DNA of 6,072 nucleotides, taken from assembly GCF_959025735.1 (NCBI RefSeq), contig NZ_CAUFJQ010000104.1, positions 1-6,072 on the forward strand. The letters run 5' to 3'. The stretch's first letter is position 1. Every line of letters starts with the position of its first letter. This DNA comes from an uncultured Streptococcus sp. (GTDB lineage: Bacteria; Bacillota; Bacilli; Lactobacillales; Streptococcaceae). A program made the position numbers and the translations under genes. The notes below the pieces were generated by a model, which was given only the letters and a program-made list of their open reading frames with translations, ran no database searches and had not been told where the DNA came from. Shown here piece after piece: positions 1 to 6,045 of this stretch.

Positions 1-148
1 AAACGCGGTTCCACCCTAATTTATTACTTCATTTTATTTTACTTTACTCAGATTTTTACTGAGAGAAAGCGCCACTTGCTTACTTTGCTCTACTTGGCTC
101 TCACTATCCCAAGCTCGCTAGAAAAACGCCGTAAACCCTTCTTTCTTG
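1..148 (-). promoter_or_regulatory. Glycine-type T-box riboswitch leader, 5' part (probably for glyQS; truncated at window edge)
   Basis: This is the 5' leader of a gene lying beyond base 1; it senses uncharged tRNA and controls readthrough. The minus strand at 17-4 reads AGGGTGGAACCGCG, the conserved T-box, whose TGGA (13-10) would pair with a tRNA acceptor end carrying discriminator U, as tRNA-Gly does. Stem I can be drawn by hand: base 146-141 with 69-64; 136-131 with 83-78; 126-120 with 91-84 (one bulge); distal stem 113-109 with 97-93, closing an 11-nt loop centred on GUG. The 3' side of the specifier loop holds GGC (73-71), a glycine codon, followed by a purine and the basal helix. Stem III is CTCAG (63-59) with CTGAG (51-47), immediately after Stem I, so there is no Stem II or IIA/B pseudoknot. 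From memory this matches the compact Bacillus glyQS leader. The antiterminator is cut by the window edge. The T-box call is firm; the glycine assignment is strong inference. Confidence 0.87.
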
Positions 149-154
149 ACTAGT

Positions 155-183
155 ATTATAGCAAATTTTTAGGTACTTGTAAA
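155..183 (-). promoter_or_regulatory. Sigma-A promoter with extended -10 for the T-box leader transcript
   Basis: On the minus strand, TTTACA (183-178) and TATAAT (160-155) are separated by 17 bp, and TGC directly before the -10 box makes it an extended -10. Transcription should start near 148, just before Stem I of the T-box leader. The -35 hexamer lies in the T-rich tail of the protease terminator, so the two transcription units are packed without a gap. Confidence 0.8.
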
Positions 184-219
184 TAAAAATCCATCTGAAA
201 CAAATGTTTCAGATGGATT
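181..219 (-). terminator. Intrinsic terminator of the protease gene
   Basis: A perfect 15-bp inverted repeat (188-202 with 205-219, 2-nt spacer) is followed on the minus strand by a run reading TTTTTATTT. It starts 27 bp after the protease stop codon, the right place for its rho-independent terminator. With so small a spacer, the innermost pairs would open in RNA to give a usable loop. On the plus strand the hairpin has no T-tract after it, so termination is one-way. Confidence 0.88.
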
Positions 220-246
220 CTAGGCTAACAAACTATTTTGTTTTTC

Positions 247-3200
247 TTATGGACGTCTTGCAGCTTTTGGTTTTTTACCATGAAGTTTTTTCTTGGCATT
301 TTTCAAGGCTGTCAAAGCATCTTTTACATCTTGTTGGCTTGCTCCTGGATTTGAAAGGATGGTTTGTGCATCCTTGAAGGCTACTAGGTAAGCTTCTTTT
401 TCTTCATTTCCAGCATAGATGAATTTAGCATTCTTTTCTTGGAACTTCAATTCTTCCTTGATGTATTTTTCAAGGCTTGAAAAATCAGTTGCTTTCCCGT
501 TTAATTTTCCTTCCGCACGGCTAAGCTCAGCAAGTGCTTGATTGATTTGTTCTTGTTTCACAGTTGGATCAACTGCAAGCAAGGCCACTGTTTGGAAAGC
601 GCGATCGTAGTCTCGACGTACTTTTTCTTTGGCATTAGCATAACGACCCGTTTTAGTCGTAGCATCATAAGCTTGCATAGCTTCTTTCAAAGCCGCAACG
701 TTTGAATCTTTCCCATCCAAAGCTTGGCTAGCAGCTTCAAGACTAGCTACTGCTTGGTTGACTTGTTCTTGACTGACCTTATTGGTCAAGGCTGCTTGGG
801 CAGCTTGCAAGGCTTGATCATAAGCTTCTTTCTTAGCCGCACTCGCATTAAAGTATTGAGCTGTCTTTGTAACATCTACTTGGTTGTTCAAAGCAGCCAA
901 AAGATCTACTTTTGAGATCACTCCAATACGATAATTGTTATTGCGCCCTGCGACAACTGAGATCACTGGTGCTTCCTCAGCTAGTTCATAGCCTGTAGGA
1001 AGGGTTGCAACTAAGGTATATTGACCAGTTGCGACAGATTTCCCAAAGCCATTTTTTCCATATTTTTCAGCAGGCAATACAAAGTTTCCACCATCTGCCC
1101 CTTTCAATACGATCGTAGCTGCTTTTGAAACCGGTTGATCAAAGCTGATGCTAACTGGTGCATATTCTAAAGTATTGGCAAGAAAAGCGATCGTTTGGAA
1201 ACTATTATCTTCTGTTAAATCAAATTCTTGCGTCAAGCTGCTGACAAATTTCACTTCTGTACGATCATACGTAAAGATTTCTGCAGTGTAATGACCAAAG
1301 TTCAAGAAGTTAATATCTTTTGTCTTGTCAACTGATACATATTGACCATTGCTATCTTTGATTCGGTAAACATACATAGTATCCAAAGCTTTGTTCGTTT
1401 TAGCGTCACGAACTGCGATTTGAACCCGACCACTATTTTGATCCCGAACTAAATCAGCTAGTGAAACATAATCTACGTTCCCCGCAAAGTCTTCTACATA
1501 GTAGTAGATATTCTTCTTATCGATGTTTTCAGGAAGATCGAAGCTACCATCTGCATTGGCCTTGATCACATGGTAATTTTCAAGCGCACGTGTACCATTC
1601 TTATCTTCACTGGTTTGGACCATTGTCCCCTGATCATCAAATGGAGTCACGTAAACGAGTTTTTCAGTTAAGATACCACCATCGCCAACATCTTTGGCTT
1701 TACGTGCTACAAACTGTTGAGCCCCATCTTTGAAACGGATATATCCAGATGTGATCACTGGTTTTTGAGTATCAACCCGAACCTTGAAGGTCGTTGATTG
1801 CTCCTCAGCTCCAGGAACCATTGGGGTGTAACGGATGACATAATCATATAGACCATCTGCTACTGCTTTCCCATTTGCATCGGTACCATTCCAAGCAGTG
1901 TTATCTAGTGTGTAGCTGCGTGGGTTCTTTTGGTCACCGTTGAAGAAGTTCTTACGATGGTCAGATGGAGTTCCTTCCCACAATGGATTTTTATGTTCCG
2001 TATCACTTGCTGCGTAGACACTTGCACGAAGGTTTTCAATGTTTCGAAGCGCAACCGTTTTGTATTCGACGAAATCTTTATTTCCATCTTCATTTGGTGA
2101 AATGGCAATGCGAACATTTCCGTTTTCATCTAGTTGAAGGGTGTGAGTTCCTTCTGCATTTTCGTCAATACCAAGGACTGTAATCCGACGACCATCTCGT
2201 TTTCCTTGAGTAAGAAGGAAGTCATTTTGCTGAGTGACGAGCGCAGAAACATTCGCACTAGAAGAGATATTCAAATCTTTTGGAATATGGTAGTAGAATC
2301 CATCTTTTCCTTCGCGAACCAAATCATAGACTGGCTTTTCAACAGCGGGAAGGTTTTGGAATTCTCCCTTGAAGCCCATAAATGGCAAGCTGACCACATC
2401 TCCATCATCAGCCGGATCAACAAAGCGAACAAATCCTTCAAGGAAATAGCCGTTTGGCATTTCTTTGCTCAACTCTTCTGTGAATTTACTTGTATCGACT
2501 TTCACTGTAACCGTTTCAGAGCTATGAGCTTTCACAGTTACTTCAGGCCAGGCTGTTTCAGTCAATTTACGTGGACGAAGGGTAAATTTACCATCTTTTA
2601 CTTCATCTGTGTCTGTATTGACCAACATTTTCAAGGTACGATCGGTATCTGAAATATTGTGGACTGTGACATCAAAGGTAAAGCTATCTCCAACATTACC
2701 AAGAGTGACGCTTGGATAGTTGTTTTCACCAGTCACATACAAGTCTGTTGAAACGGCTGCGGCTGTATCGACAACCCCTGCACCTTGTTGACGTGGAGAA
2801 GTATAGACACCAGTTTCTTTGTCAACATGTGGTTTAGCTGTAGACATAATCAAGGCTTTCACAGTTGCAGAAACTTGTTCTGGAGTCAATTCTGGATGGT
2901 TCTTCACAAGGTATTCTTTAACCAAGGCTGCCACACCTGCTACGTGAGGAGAGGCCATACTTGTACCACTCATATCCCCGTAGGTATTGTCATTTAAAGA
3001 AGAAAAGATATTCCCACCAGGTGCTGTGACATCTGGTTTCAACTGACCATCGGTTGTCACTCCCCAGCTTGAGAAATCAGATAATTGGTCTGCTTCTGGA
3101 GATGGACGGTTAGCCATGGTATTGTTAAAGACAACTTTGTAAGATCCAGCTTTAAGAGCTTCCCCATAGCGTTTTGAAATGAAGACAGATGGAATTTTCT

Positions 3201-4665
3201 TAGCATCTCCATCAATTGCCATTCCAAGATTAGATCCTTCCACATTATTGTAGACCAAAGCTCCTGCTGCACCATGATGGAAGGCATTGGCAATCTTTTC
3301 TGAGAATGGAATTTCCCCACGTTGGATTAAGGCCAATTTACCGGTAAGGTCTAGATCTTTAAAATCATCTTCTTTCCCAAGACCAACTGATACATATTCG
3401 TACTCTTTGCCTTTTTCAAAATCAGCATCTGCAGCAGATTTACTGTAATCAAATTTTCCGTTATCCGCTTCTGCATTGCCTTCCAAACCTTTGACTTCAA
3501 AAACTTCTGTTGTAATGATGTTGTTATTGATAGAAGCAACAGAGATAGAGTCCTCTACCGTTGATGGATTTCCAACCAAACCGTAATCTGGATTTTCTGC
3601 TGCTGGTCTAGAATAACCATTCCCAAAAGTATTGCTATTTCCTGCAGAGATTAGGACAGATACCCCTTTAGCACGCGCTCGTTTAATGGCATCCACAATA
3701 TCTGAATCAGCATTGACCATAGAACCAGTAGTAGATCCAAGACTCATATTGATGGTATCTGCACCAAGGGCTACAGCATCATCAATTGCTTTTACATAAA
3801 GGGCAGAACCCGTTGTTTTTTGACGATCTGAAAAGACACGCATAAACATAACTTGCGCTTCTGGTGCTACACCATAGATCTTTTCACCGTTCCCTGCTTC
3901 TTTATCAGGATTCCCTGTTGCAATCCCTGTAACGTGCATCCCATGGGAATCTCTTTCAGCCTCTTTGATATTGTCGGTCCCATCAAAGTAGTCATAAGCG
4001 TAGACAACCTTGTCGTTGTACCATTTACCATAATCAATTCCTGCCGCTTTCTTAGCAGCTTCGATTTCTTCTTGGTTTTTAAACTTAGCTTTTGAAGGAT
4101 CGGTAATCCGAAGAACCTCGTGGTTCACATCCAAGCCAGAGTCGATGACGGCGACAACCATCCCTTCCCCTTTATAACCTTGCTTCCAGGTTTGGGGAAC
4201 AGTAATAATTTCGTCACTTTCGATGCTTTGAGGTTTTTCAGCTGCCTCATGGCGATTCGTTGTTTCTGAACTTGTCGCAGTAGCCACTGCTGTTGCTTTT
4301 TCTACAGGTTTTTCCGCTACTTCCGGTTTTGTTTCTGGAACAGTAGCTGCCTCTTTCGGAGCTTCTGTTTTTTCAACAAGAGCTACTTCTGTTGCATTCG
4401 TTGTCTTTTCAGCAACTGTTGCTTCTTTTGCAACTTCTACTTTCTCACTAGCAACTGCTGTATTTGCTTCTGTTGCTTGTGAATGCTCTTCTTCAGCAGG
4501 TGCCTGTTGAGTAGTGGCTACAAGCTGTGTTCCAGCACTTGTTTGGCTGGCTGCTTGTTCTTCAGCACTCGCTTGTGCAGATCCAAATACCAAAACAGCC
4601 CCTAATAAAACTGAGGCTACACCAAATTTGTATTTTCTTAATGAAAAACGTTCTTGTCTATTCAT
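247..4665 (-). CDS. Secreted/surface subtilisin-like serine protease (S8 family, C5a-peptidase/lactocepin-like), YSIRK signal, no LPXTG
   Basis: This is a 1472-residue exported protease. Residues 1-34 form a YSIRK-type signal peptide (FSLRKYKFGVAS, hydrophobic core, likely cleavage after ASA34). Residues 35-150 are a low-complexity Ala/Glu/Lys/Val/Thr-rich stretch. The catalytic domain spans about 155-640: Asp175 in VIDSG, His241 in DSHGMHVTG, oxyanion Asn343 in SAGNS, Ser569 in GTSMASPH. A PA-like domain (about 420-512) is inserted between Asn343 and Ser569. The Asp-His and His-Asn spacings (66 and 102) closely follow those known for streptococcal C5a peptidase. An Fn3-like domain (about 652-765) and further Ig/Fn3-like segments, including an SPNEDGNKD stretch near 856 typical of this family, precede three FIVAR-like modules (1253-1464). 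The C-terminus is KKLHGKKPKAARRP, with no LPXTG, membrane segment or other sorting signal. The start is fixed by the signal peptide and an AAGGGGAG ribosome site 5 nt upstream. It is monocistronic, with its own promoter and terminator. The substrate is unknown: host C5a, casein or matrix proteins are all possible from the family, so I assign no symbol. Confidence 0.95.
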   Translation of the reverse strand: MNRQERFSLRKYKFGVASVLLGAVLVFGSAQASAEEQAASQTSAGTQLVATTQQAPAEEEHSQATEANTAVASEKVEVAKEATVAEKTTNATEVALVEKTEAPKEAATVPETKPEVAEKPVEKATAVATATSSETTNRHEAAEKPQSIESDEIITVPQTWKQGYKGEGMVVAVIDSGLDVNHEVLRITDPSKAKFKNQEEIEAAKKAAGIDYGKWYNDKVVYAYDYFDGTDNIKEAERDSHGMHVTGIATGNPDKEAGNGEKIYGVAPEAQVMFMRVFSDRQKTTGSALYVKAIDDAVALGADTINMSLGSTTGSMVNADSDIVDAIKRARAKGVSVLISAGNSNTFGNGYSRPAAENPDYGLVGNPSTVEDSISVASINNNIITTEVFEVKGLEGNAEADNGKFDYSKSAADADFEKGKEYEYVSVGLGKEDDFKDLDLTGKLALIQRGEIPFSEKIANAFHHGAAGALVYNNVEGSNLGMAIDGDAKKIPSVFISKRYGEALKAGSYKVVFNNTMANRPSPEADQLSDFSSWGVTTDGQLKPDVTAPGGNIFSSLNDNTYGDMSGTSMASPHVAGVAALVKEYLVKNHPELTPEQVSATVKALIMSTAKPHVDKETGVYTSPRQQGAGVVDTAAAVSTDLYVTGENNYPSVTLGNVGDSFTFDVTVHNISDTDRTLKMLVNTDTDEVKDGKFTLRPRKLTETAWPEVTVKAHSSETVTVKVDTSKFTEELSKEMPNGYFLEGFVRFVDPADDGDVVSLPFMGFKGEFQNLPAVEKPVYDLVREGKDGFYYHIPKDLNISSSANVSALVTQQNDFLLTQGKRDGRRITVLGIDENAEGTHTLQLDENGNVRIAISPNEDGNKDFVEYKTVALRNIENLRASVYAASDTEHKNPLWEGTPSDHRKNFFNGDQKNPRSYTLDNTAWNGTDANGKAVADGLYDYVIRYTPMVPGAEEQSTTFKVRVDTQKPVITSGYIRFKDGAQQFVARKAKDVGDGGILTEKLVYVTPFDDQGTMVQTSEDKNGTRALENYHVIKANADGSFDLPENIDKKNIYYYVEDFAGNVDYVSLADLVRDQNSGRVQIAVRDAKTNKALDTMYVYRIKDSNGQYVSVDKTKDINFLNFGHYTAEIFTYDRTEVKFVSSLTQEFDLTEDNSFQTIAFLANTLEYAPVSISFDQPVSKAATIVLKGADGGNFVLPAEKYGKNGFGKSVATGQYTLVATLPTGYELAEEAPVISVVAGRNNNYRIGVISKVDLLAALNNQVDVTKTAQYFNASAAKKEAYDQALQAAQAALTNKVSQEQVNQAVASLEAASQALDGKDSNVAALKEAMQAYDATTKTGRYANAKEKVRRDYDRAFQTVALLAVDPTVKQEQINQALAELSRAEGKLNGKATDFSSLEKYIKEELKFQEKNAKFIYAGNEEKEAYLVAFKDAQTILSNPGASQQDVKDALTALKNAKKKLHGKKPKAARRP
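274..909 (-). repeat. Three tandem FIVAR-like helical modules at the protease C-terminus
   Basis: Residues 1253-1319, 1322-1391 and 1395-1464 are diverged copies of a roughly 70-residue unit. Each has a run such as LLAALNN or ALKEAM, a central KEAYDQAL / RRDYDRAF / KEAYLVAF helix, a connector of the form VSQEQVNQA / VKQEQINQA / ASQQDVKDA, and closes with ALDGK, KLNGK or KLHGK. This is the FIVAR/three-helix pattern of Gram-positive surface proteins, where it acts as a stalk or as a sugar- or wall-binding module. The repeats are recognised at protein level; at DNA level they have diverged, so recent duplication is unlikely. Confidence 0.8.
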
Positions 4666-4670
4666 AGAAA

Positions 4671-4678
4671 CTCCCCTT
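4671..4678 (-). promoter_or_regulatory. Ribosome binding site of the protease gene
   Basis: The minus strand reads AAGGGGAG, then TTTCT and the ATG at 4665. It is purine-rich and correctly spaced (5 nt), and supports the start that yields the intact YSIRK signal peptide. Confidence 0.8.
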
Positions 4679-4684
4679 TTATTT

Positions 4685-4699
4685 TAATAGTAACTATTA
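4685..4699. repeat. Short inverted repeat over the protease -10/start-site region
   Basis: TAATAG (4685-4690) and CTATTA (4694-4699) are separated by TAA. The element overlaps the 3' end of the -10 box and the expected start site, a position where a repressor could act. The 9-mer TAACTATTA at 4691-4699 recurs at 4771-4779, on the far side of the operator cluster. The sequence is A+T-rich, so chance is a real alternative. Confidence 0.35.
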
Positions 4700-4724
4700 T
4701 AACGCAAAATTGTCTGAAAATTCA
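4696..4724 (-). promoter_or_regulatory. Probable promoter of the protease gene (good -10, poor -35)
   Basis: On the minus strand a consensus TATAAT lies at 4701-4696, giving a start near 4689 and a 5' leader of about 24 nt. At 17-bp spacing the -35 position (4724-4719) reads TGAATT, a poor match to TTGACA, and there is no TG immediately before the -10 box. A strong -10 with a weak -35 suggests activator dependence, and binding-site-like repeats lie directly upstream. Confidence 0.65.
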
Positions 4725-4738
4725 TTCAAAAAACAAAA

Positions 4739-4755
4739 TGTAACACAAATGTAAC
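4739..4755 (+). promoter_or_regulatory. Tandem TGTAAC-N5-TGTAAC repeat, candidate WalR/VicR box
   Basis: TGTAAC (4739-4744) and TGTAAC (4750-4755) are separated by exactly 5 bp, placing like bases 11 bp apart, about one helical turn. The larger repeat is AAATGTAACA at 4736-4745 and 4747-4756. This satisfies the published WalR (YycF/VicR) consensus TGTWAH-N5-TGTWAH. The other strand also reads TGTTAC-N5-TGTTAC, so orientation is ambiguous. The box lies about 50-66 bp upstream of the predicted start, a typical site for an OmpR-family activator. The repeat is seen directly; the regulator is inferred. Confidence 0.6.
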
Positions 4756-4770
4756 ATTCACGAATGTTAC
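4751..4770. promoter_or_regulatory. Perfect 9-bp-arm palindrome, candidate operator
   Basis: GTAACATTC (4751-4759) and GAATGTTAC (4762-4770) are exact reverse complements around a 2-bp centre. The left arm is shared with the second TGTAAC repeat, so three related half-sites form a cluster. The spacing suits a dimeric DNA-binding protein better than an RNA hairpin: there is no adequate loop and no T-tract follows. Confidence 0.5.
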
Positions 4771-4875
4771 TAACTATTAATTTATTTTCGTTCGGAAAAA
4801 TGTAAATTAGTATGGGAAGGTATTATAGAACATCTGTTTTTGTTGGAGTTTTAAAATTATTTAATCATTGAAAGG

Positions 4876-4911
4876 ATTTTAAAAACCGAGAACGAAACTG
4901 TCCTCGGTTTT
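4876..4911 (-). terminator. Intrinsic terminator of the aldo/keto reductase operon
   Basis: AAAACCGAG (4882-4890) pairs with CTCGGTTTT (4903-4911) across a 12-nt loop, giving a 9-bp stem. On the minus strand the stem runs into TTTTT and then AAAAT. It begins about 24 bp after the reductase stop codon. The A-rich 5' arm and T-rich 3' arm could also give weak termination on the plus strand, but no gene on that strand needs it. Confidence 0.82.
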
Positions 4912-4934
4912 CATTAATGAATAGAAATTCTCTT

Positions 4935-5777
4935 TTAAAAATCTTTGGTGTCTGGATCTGGTGCACCTGCTTCAACCGGAAGATGGCGAAGGAGTTCCAT
5001 ATCATCTGCCGTCAATTCAAAATCAAAGCAATTTAAATTACTCGCAATCCGCTCAGGTGTAACCGATTTTGGCAGTGGAAGGAAACCTTCTTGCAAACTC
5101 CAAGCCAAGGCTAGTTGAGCGACCGTCTTTCCATATTTAGTAGCCATTTCTTTTACTTGTTCATTTTGGAACAATTCTCCTTGGCCAAAAGGTCCCCAAG
5201 CCTCTAGTAAAATGCCATGCTTACGACTCGCTGCAATGGCTTCGCTTTGGTAAACCCCAGGTGCTAGACGAATTTGGTTCACAGACGGAATGACCCGAGC
5301 TGTTTCAAGGAGGGCTTCCAAATGATGAGGCAGAAAATTGCTAATACCAATAGCTCGAACCTTGCCAGCAGCTAGCATATCTTCCATTGCCCGCCAAACC
5401 TCAGCATTTCGTTGTTTCCAAGCATCATTTTTTCGAAGTGATTTTGGATTTGGCCAATGAATCAAATAAAGATCCACATAGTCCAAGCCTAGTTTCTCAA
5501 GAGACTCTTCCAAAGCAGCTTGAGCGTCTTCATAGGTGTGATGAGTATTCCAAAGTTTGGTGGTAATAAACAGGTCTTCGCGCGCAAGACCACTGTCTTT
5601 AATGGCCCGACCCACACTCTCTTCATTCTGATAAATCGCAGCTGTATCGATATGGCGATAACCTGCTTTTAAAGCAGCTAAGACAGCTTGATAGGCTTCT
5701 TCTCCATCCGCTGCTTTCCAGGTTCCAAATCCCAATACAGGAATCTCCACCCCATTATTTAAACGATAATGATTCAT
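4935..5777 (-). CDS. Aldo/keto reductase (NADPH-dependent, 2,5-diketogluconate reductase-like)
   Basis: This cytosolic oxidoreductase of 280 residues has the normal length for bacterial AKRs and reduces aldehydes or ketones with NAD(P)H on a TIM barrel. It shows GFGTWK near 16-21, YRHIDTAAIYQNEESVG with catalytic Asp44 and Tyr49, Lys74 in TTKLWN, and His107 in DLYLIHWPNP, the complete Asp/Tyr/Lys/His tetrad. GISNF (144-148) and the C-terminal PKSVTPERIASNLN (236-249) are the usual cofactor-binding elements. The strand normally reading NQ(V/I)E(.)HP is NQIRLAPG here, a variant near the substrate pocket. The start is supported by AAAGGA about 8 nt upstream; its ATG overlaps the stop of the small upstream gene (ATGA), indicating translational coupling. 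A terminator follows directly. The physiological substrate (for example methylglyoxal or a sugar-derived dicarbonyl) cannot be read from the sequence. Confidence 0.95.
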   Translation of the reverse strand: MNHYRLNNGVEIPVLGFGTWKAADGEEAYQAVLAALKAGYRHIDTAAIYQNEESVGRAIKDSGLAREDLFITTKLWNTHHTYEDAQAALEESLEKLGLDYVDLYLIHWPNPKSLRKNDAWKQRNAEVWRAMEDMLAAGKVRAIGISNFLPHHLEALLETARVIPSVNQIRLAPGVYQSEAIAASRKHGILLEAWGPFGQGELFQNEQVKEMATKYGKTVAQLALAWSLQEGFLPLPKSVTPERIASNLNCFDFELTADDMELLRHLPVEAGAPDPDTKDF

Positions 5778-5992
5778 TTTTTCTTTCCTTTCTTCGATTT
5801 CGGTTTCTTAGGCCCTCGAAGCTTGAGCTCTGGCTTAAAAATATTTTTCTTGGTTGGCTCCATCTTCTTGCTATAAAAACTATAGAGTAAAAATGCCCCA
5901 CCAACAATCACAATAAAGATATTTTTTCTTACAATCCCATAAAGCAAGAAAAAAATTCCCATCAATAAAAAACGTATATCAATTGCCTTCAT
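5774..5992 (-). CDS. Small two-TM membrane protein with lysine-rich cytoplasmic tail, function unknown
   Basis: The product has 72 residues and I recognise no functional family. Two hydrophobic segments, about 8-21 and 24-41, are joined by a short Arg-Lys turn (22-23), making a helical hairpin. Residues 42-72 form a strongly basic tail: 14 Lys and 1 Arg in 31 residues, only two Glu, ending in KPKSKKGKKK. By the positive-inside rule the tail should be cytoplasmic, where it could contact nucleic acid, acidic lipid or a partner protein; that is inference only. It has its own GAGGT ribosome site 5 nt before the ATG and a strong promoter just upstream, and it overlaps the reductase start by 4 nt, so I consider it a real gene and first in the operon. 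The A-rich codons of its tail also supply the ribosome site of the reductase. Confidence 0.82.
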   Translation of the reverse strand: MKAIDIRFLLMGIFFLLYGIVRKNIFIVIVGGAFLLYSFYSKKMEPTKKNIFKPELKLRGPKKPKSKKGKKK

Positions 5993-5997
5993 AAACT

Positions 5998-6002
5998 ACC
6001 TC
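5998..6002 (-). promoter_or_regulatory. Ribosome binding site of the small membrane protein
   Basis: The minus strand reads GAGGT, then AGTTT and the ATG at 5992. Match and spacing are good and decide this start; there is no room for an upstream alternative between it and the promoter. Confidence 0.75.
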
Positions 6003-6016
6003 ACATTTCAATTCCC

Positions 6017-6045
6017 ATTATAGCATGAAAAGACAGCATTCACAA
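6017..6045 (-). promoter_or_regulatory. Sigma-A promoter of the membrane protein-aldo/keto reductase operon
   Basis: On the minus strand, TTGTGA (6045-6040) and a consensus TATAAT (6022-6017) are 17 bp apart, with TGC before the -10 box (extended -10). The start is expected near 6010, leaving a leader of only about 18 nt with no room for a riboswitch. The remaining bases 6046-6072 show no recognisable feature. Confidence 0.78.

Noticed and set aside
991..1002. LPTG string (residues 1222-1225) in the protease, resembling a sortase signal
   Set aside because: It reads LPTGY, one residue short of LPXTG, lies 250 residues from the C-terminus inside an Fn3/Ig-like segment, and is not followed by a hydrophobic stretch and charged tail.
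2134..2652. 172-codon open frame on the plus strand inside the protease gene
   Set aside because: It lies antisense to a well-supported coding region, has no ribosome site or domain pattern, and its Phe/His/Cys-rich composition is typical of an antisense shadow. The same holds for the other short antisense and frame-shifted frames within the protease.
4736..4756. PhoP (Pho regulon) box as the meaning of the tandem repeat
   Set aside because: On the minus strand the repeats read GTTACA, which misses the first T of the TT(A/C/T)ACA consensus. The WalR/VicR consensus fits without mismatch.
4751..4770. The 9-bp-arm palindrome as a transcription terminator
   Set aside because: It has a 2-nt centre, A+T-rich arms and no following T-tract, and a clear terminator for the upstream operon already exists at 4911-4876.
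4822..4827. A second TATAAT on the minus strand upstream of the protease
   Set aside because: At 16-18 bp spacing the -35 position shows no TTGACA-like hexamer (AACTCC at 17 bp), and no TG precedes the -10. A minor upstream promoter is possible but not supported.
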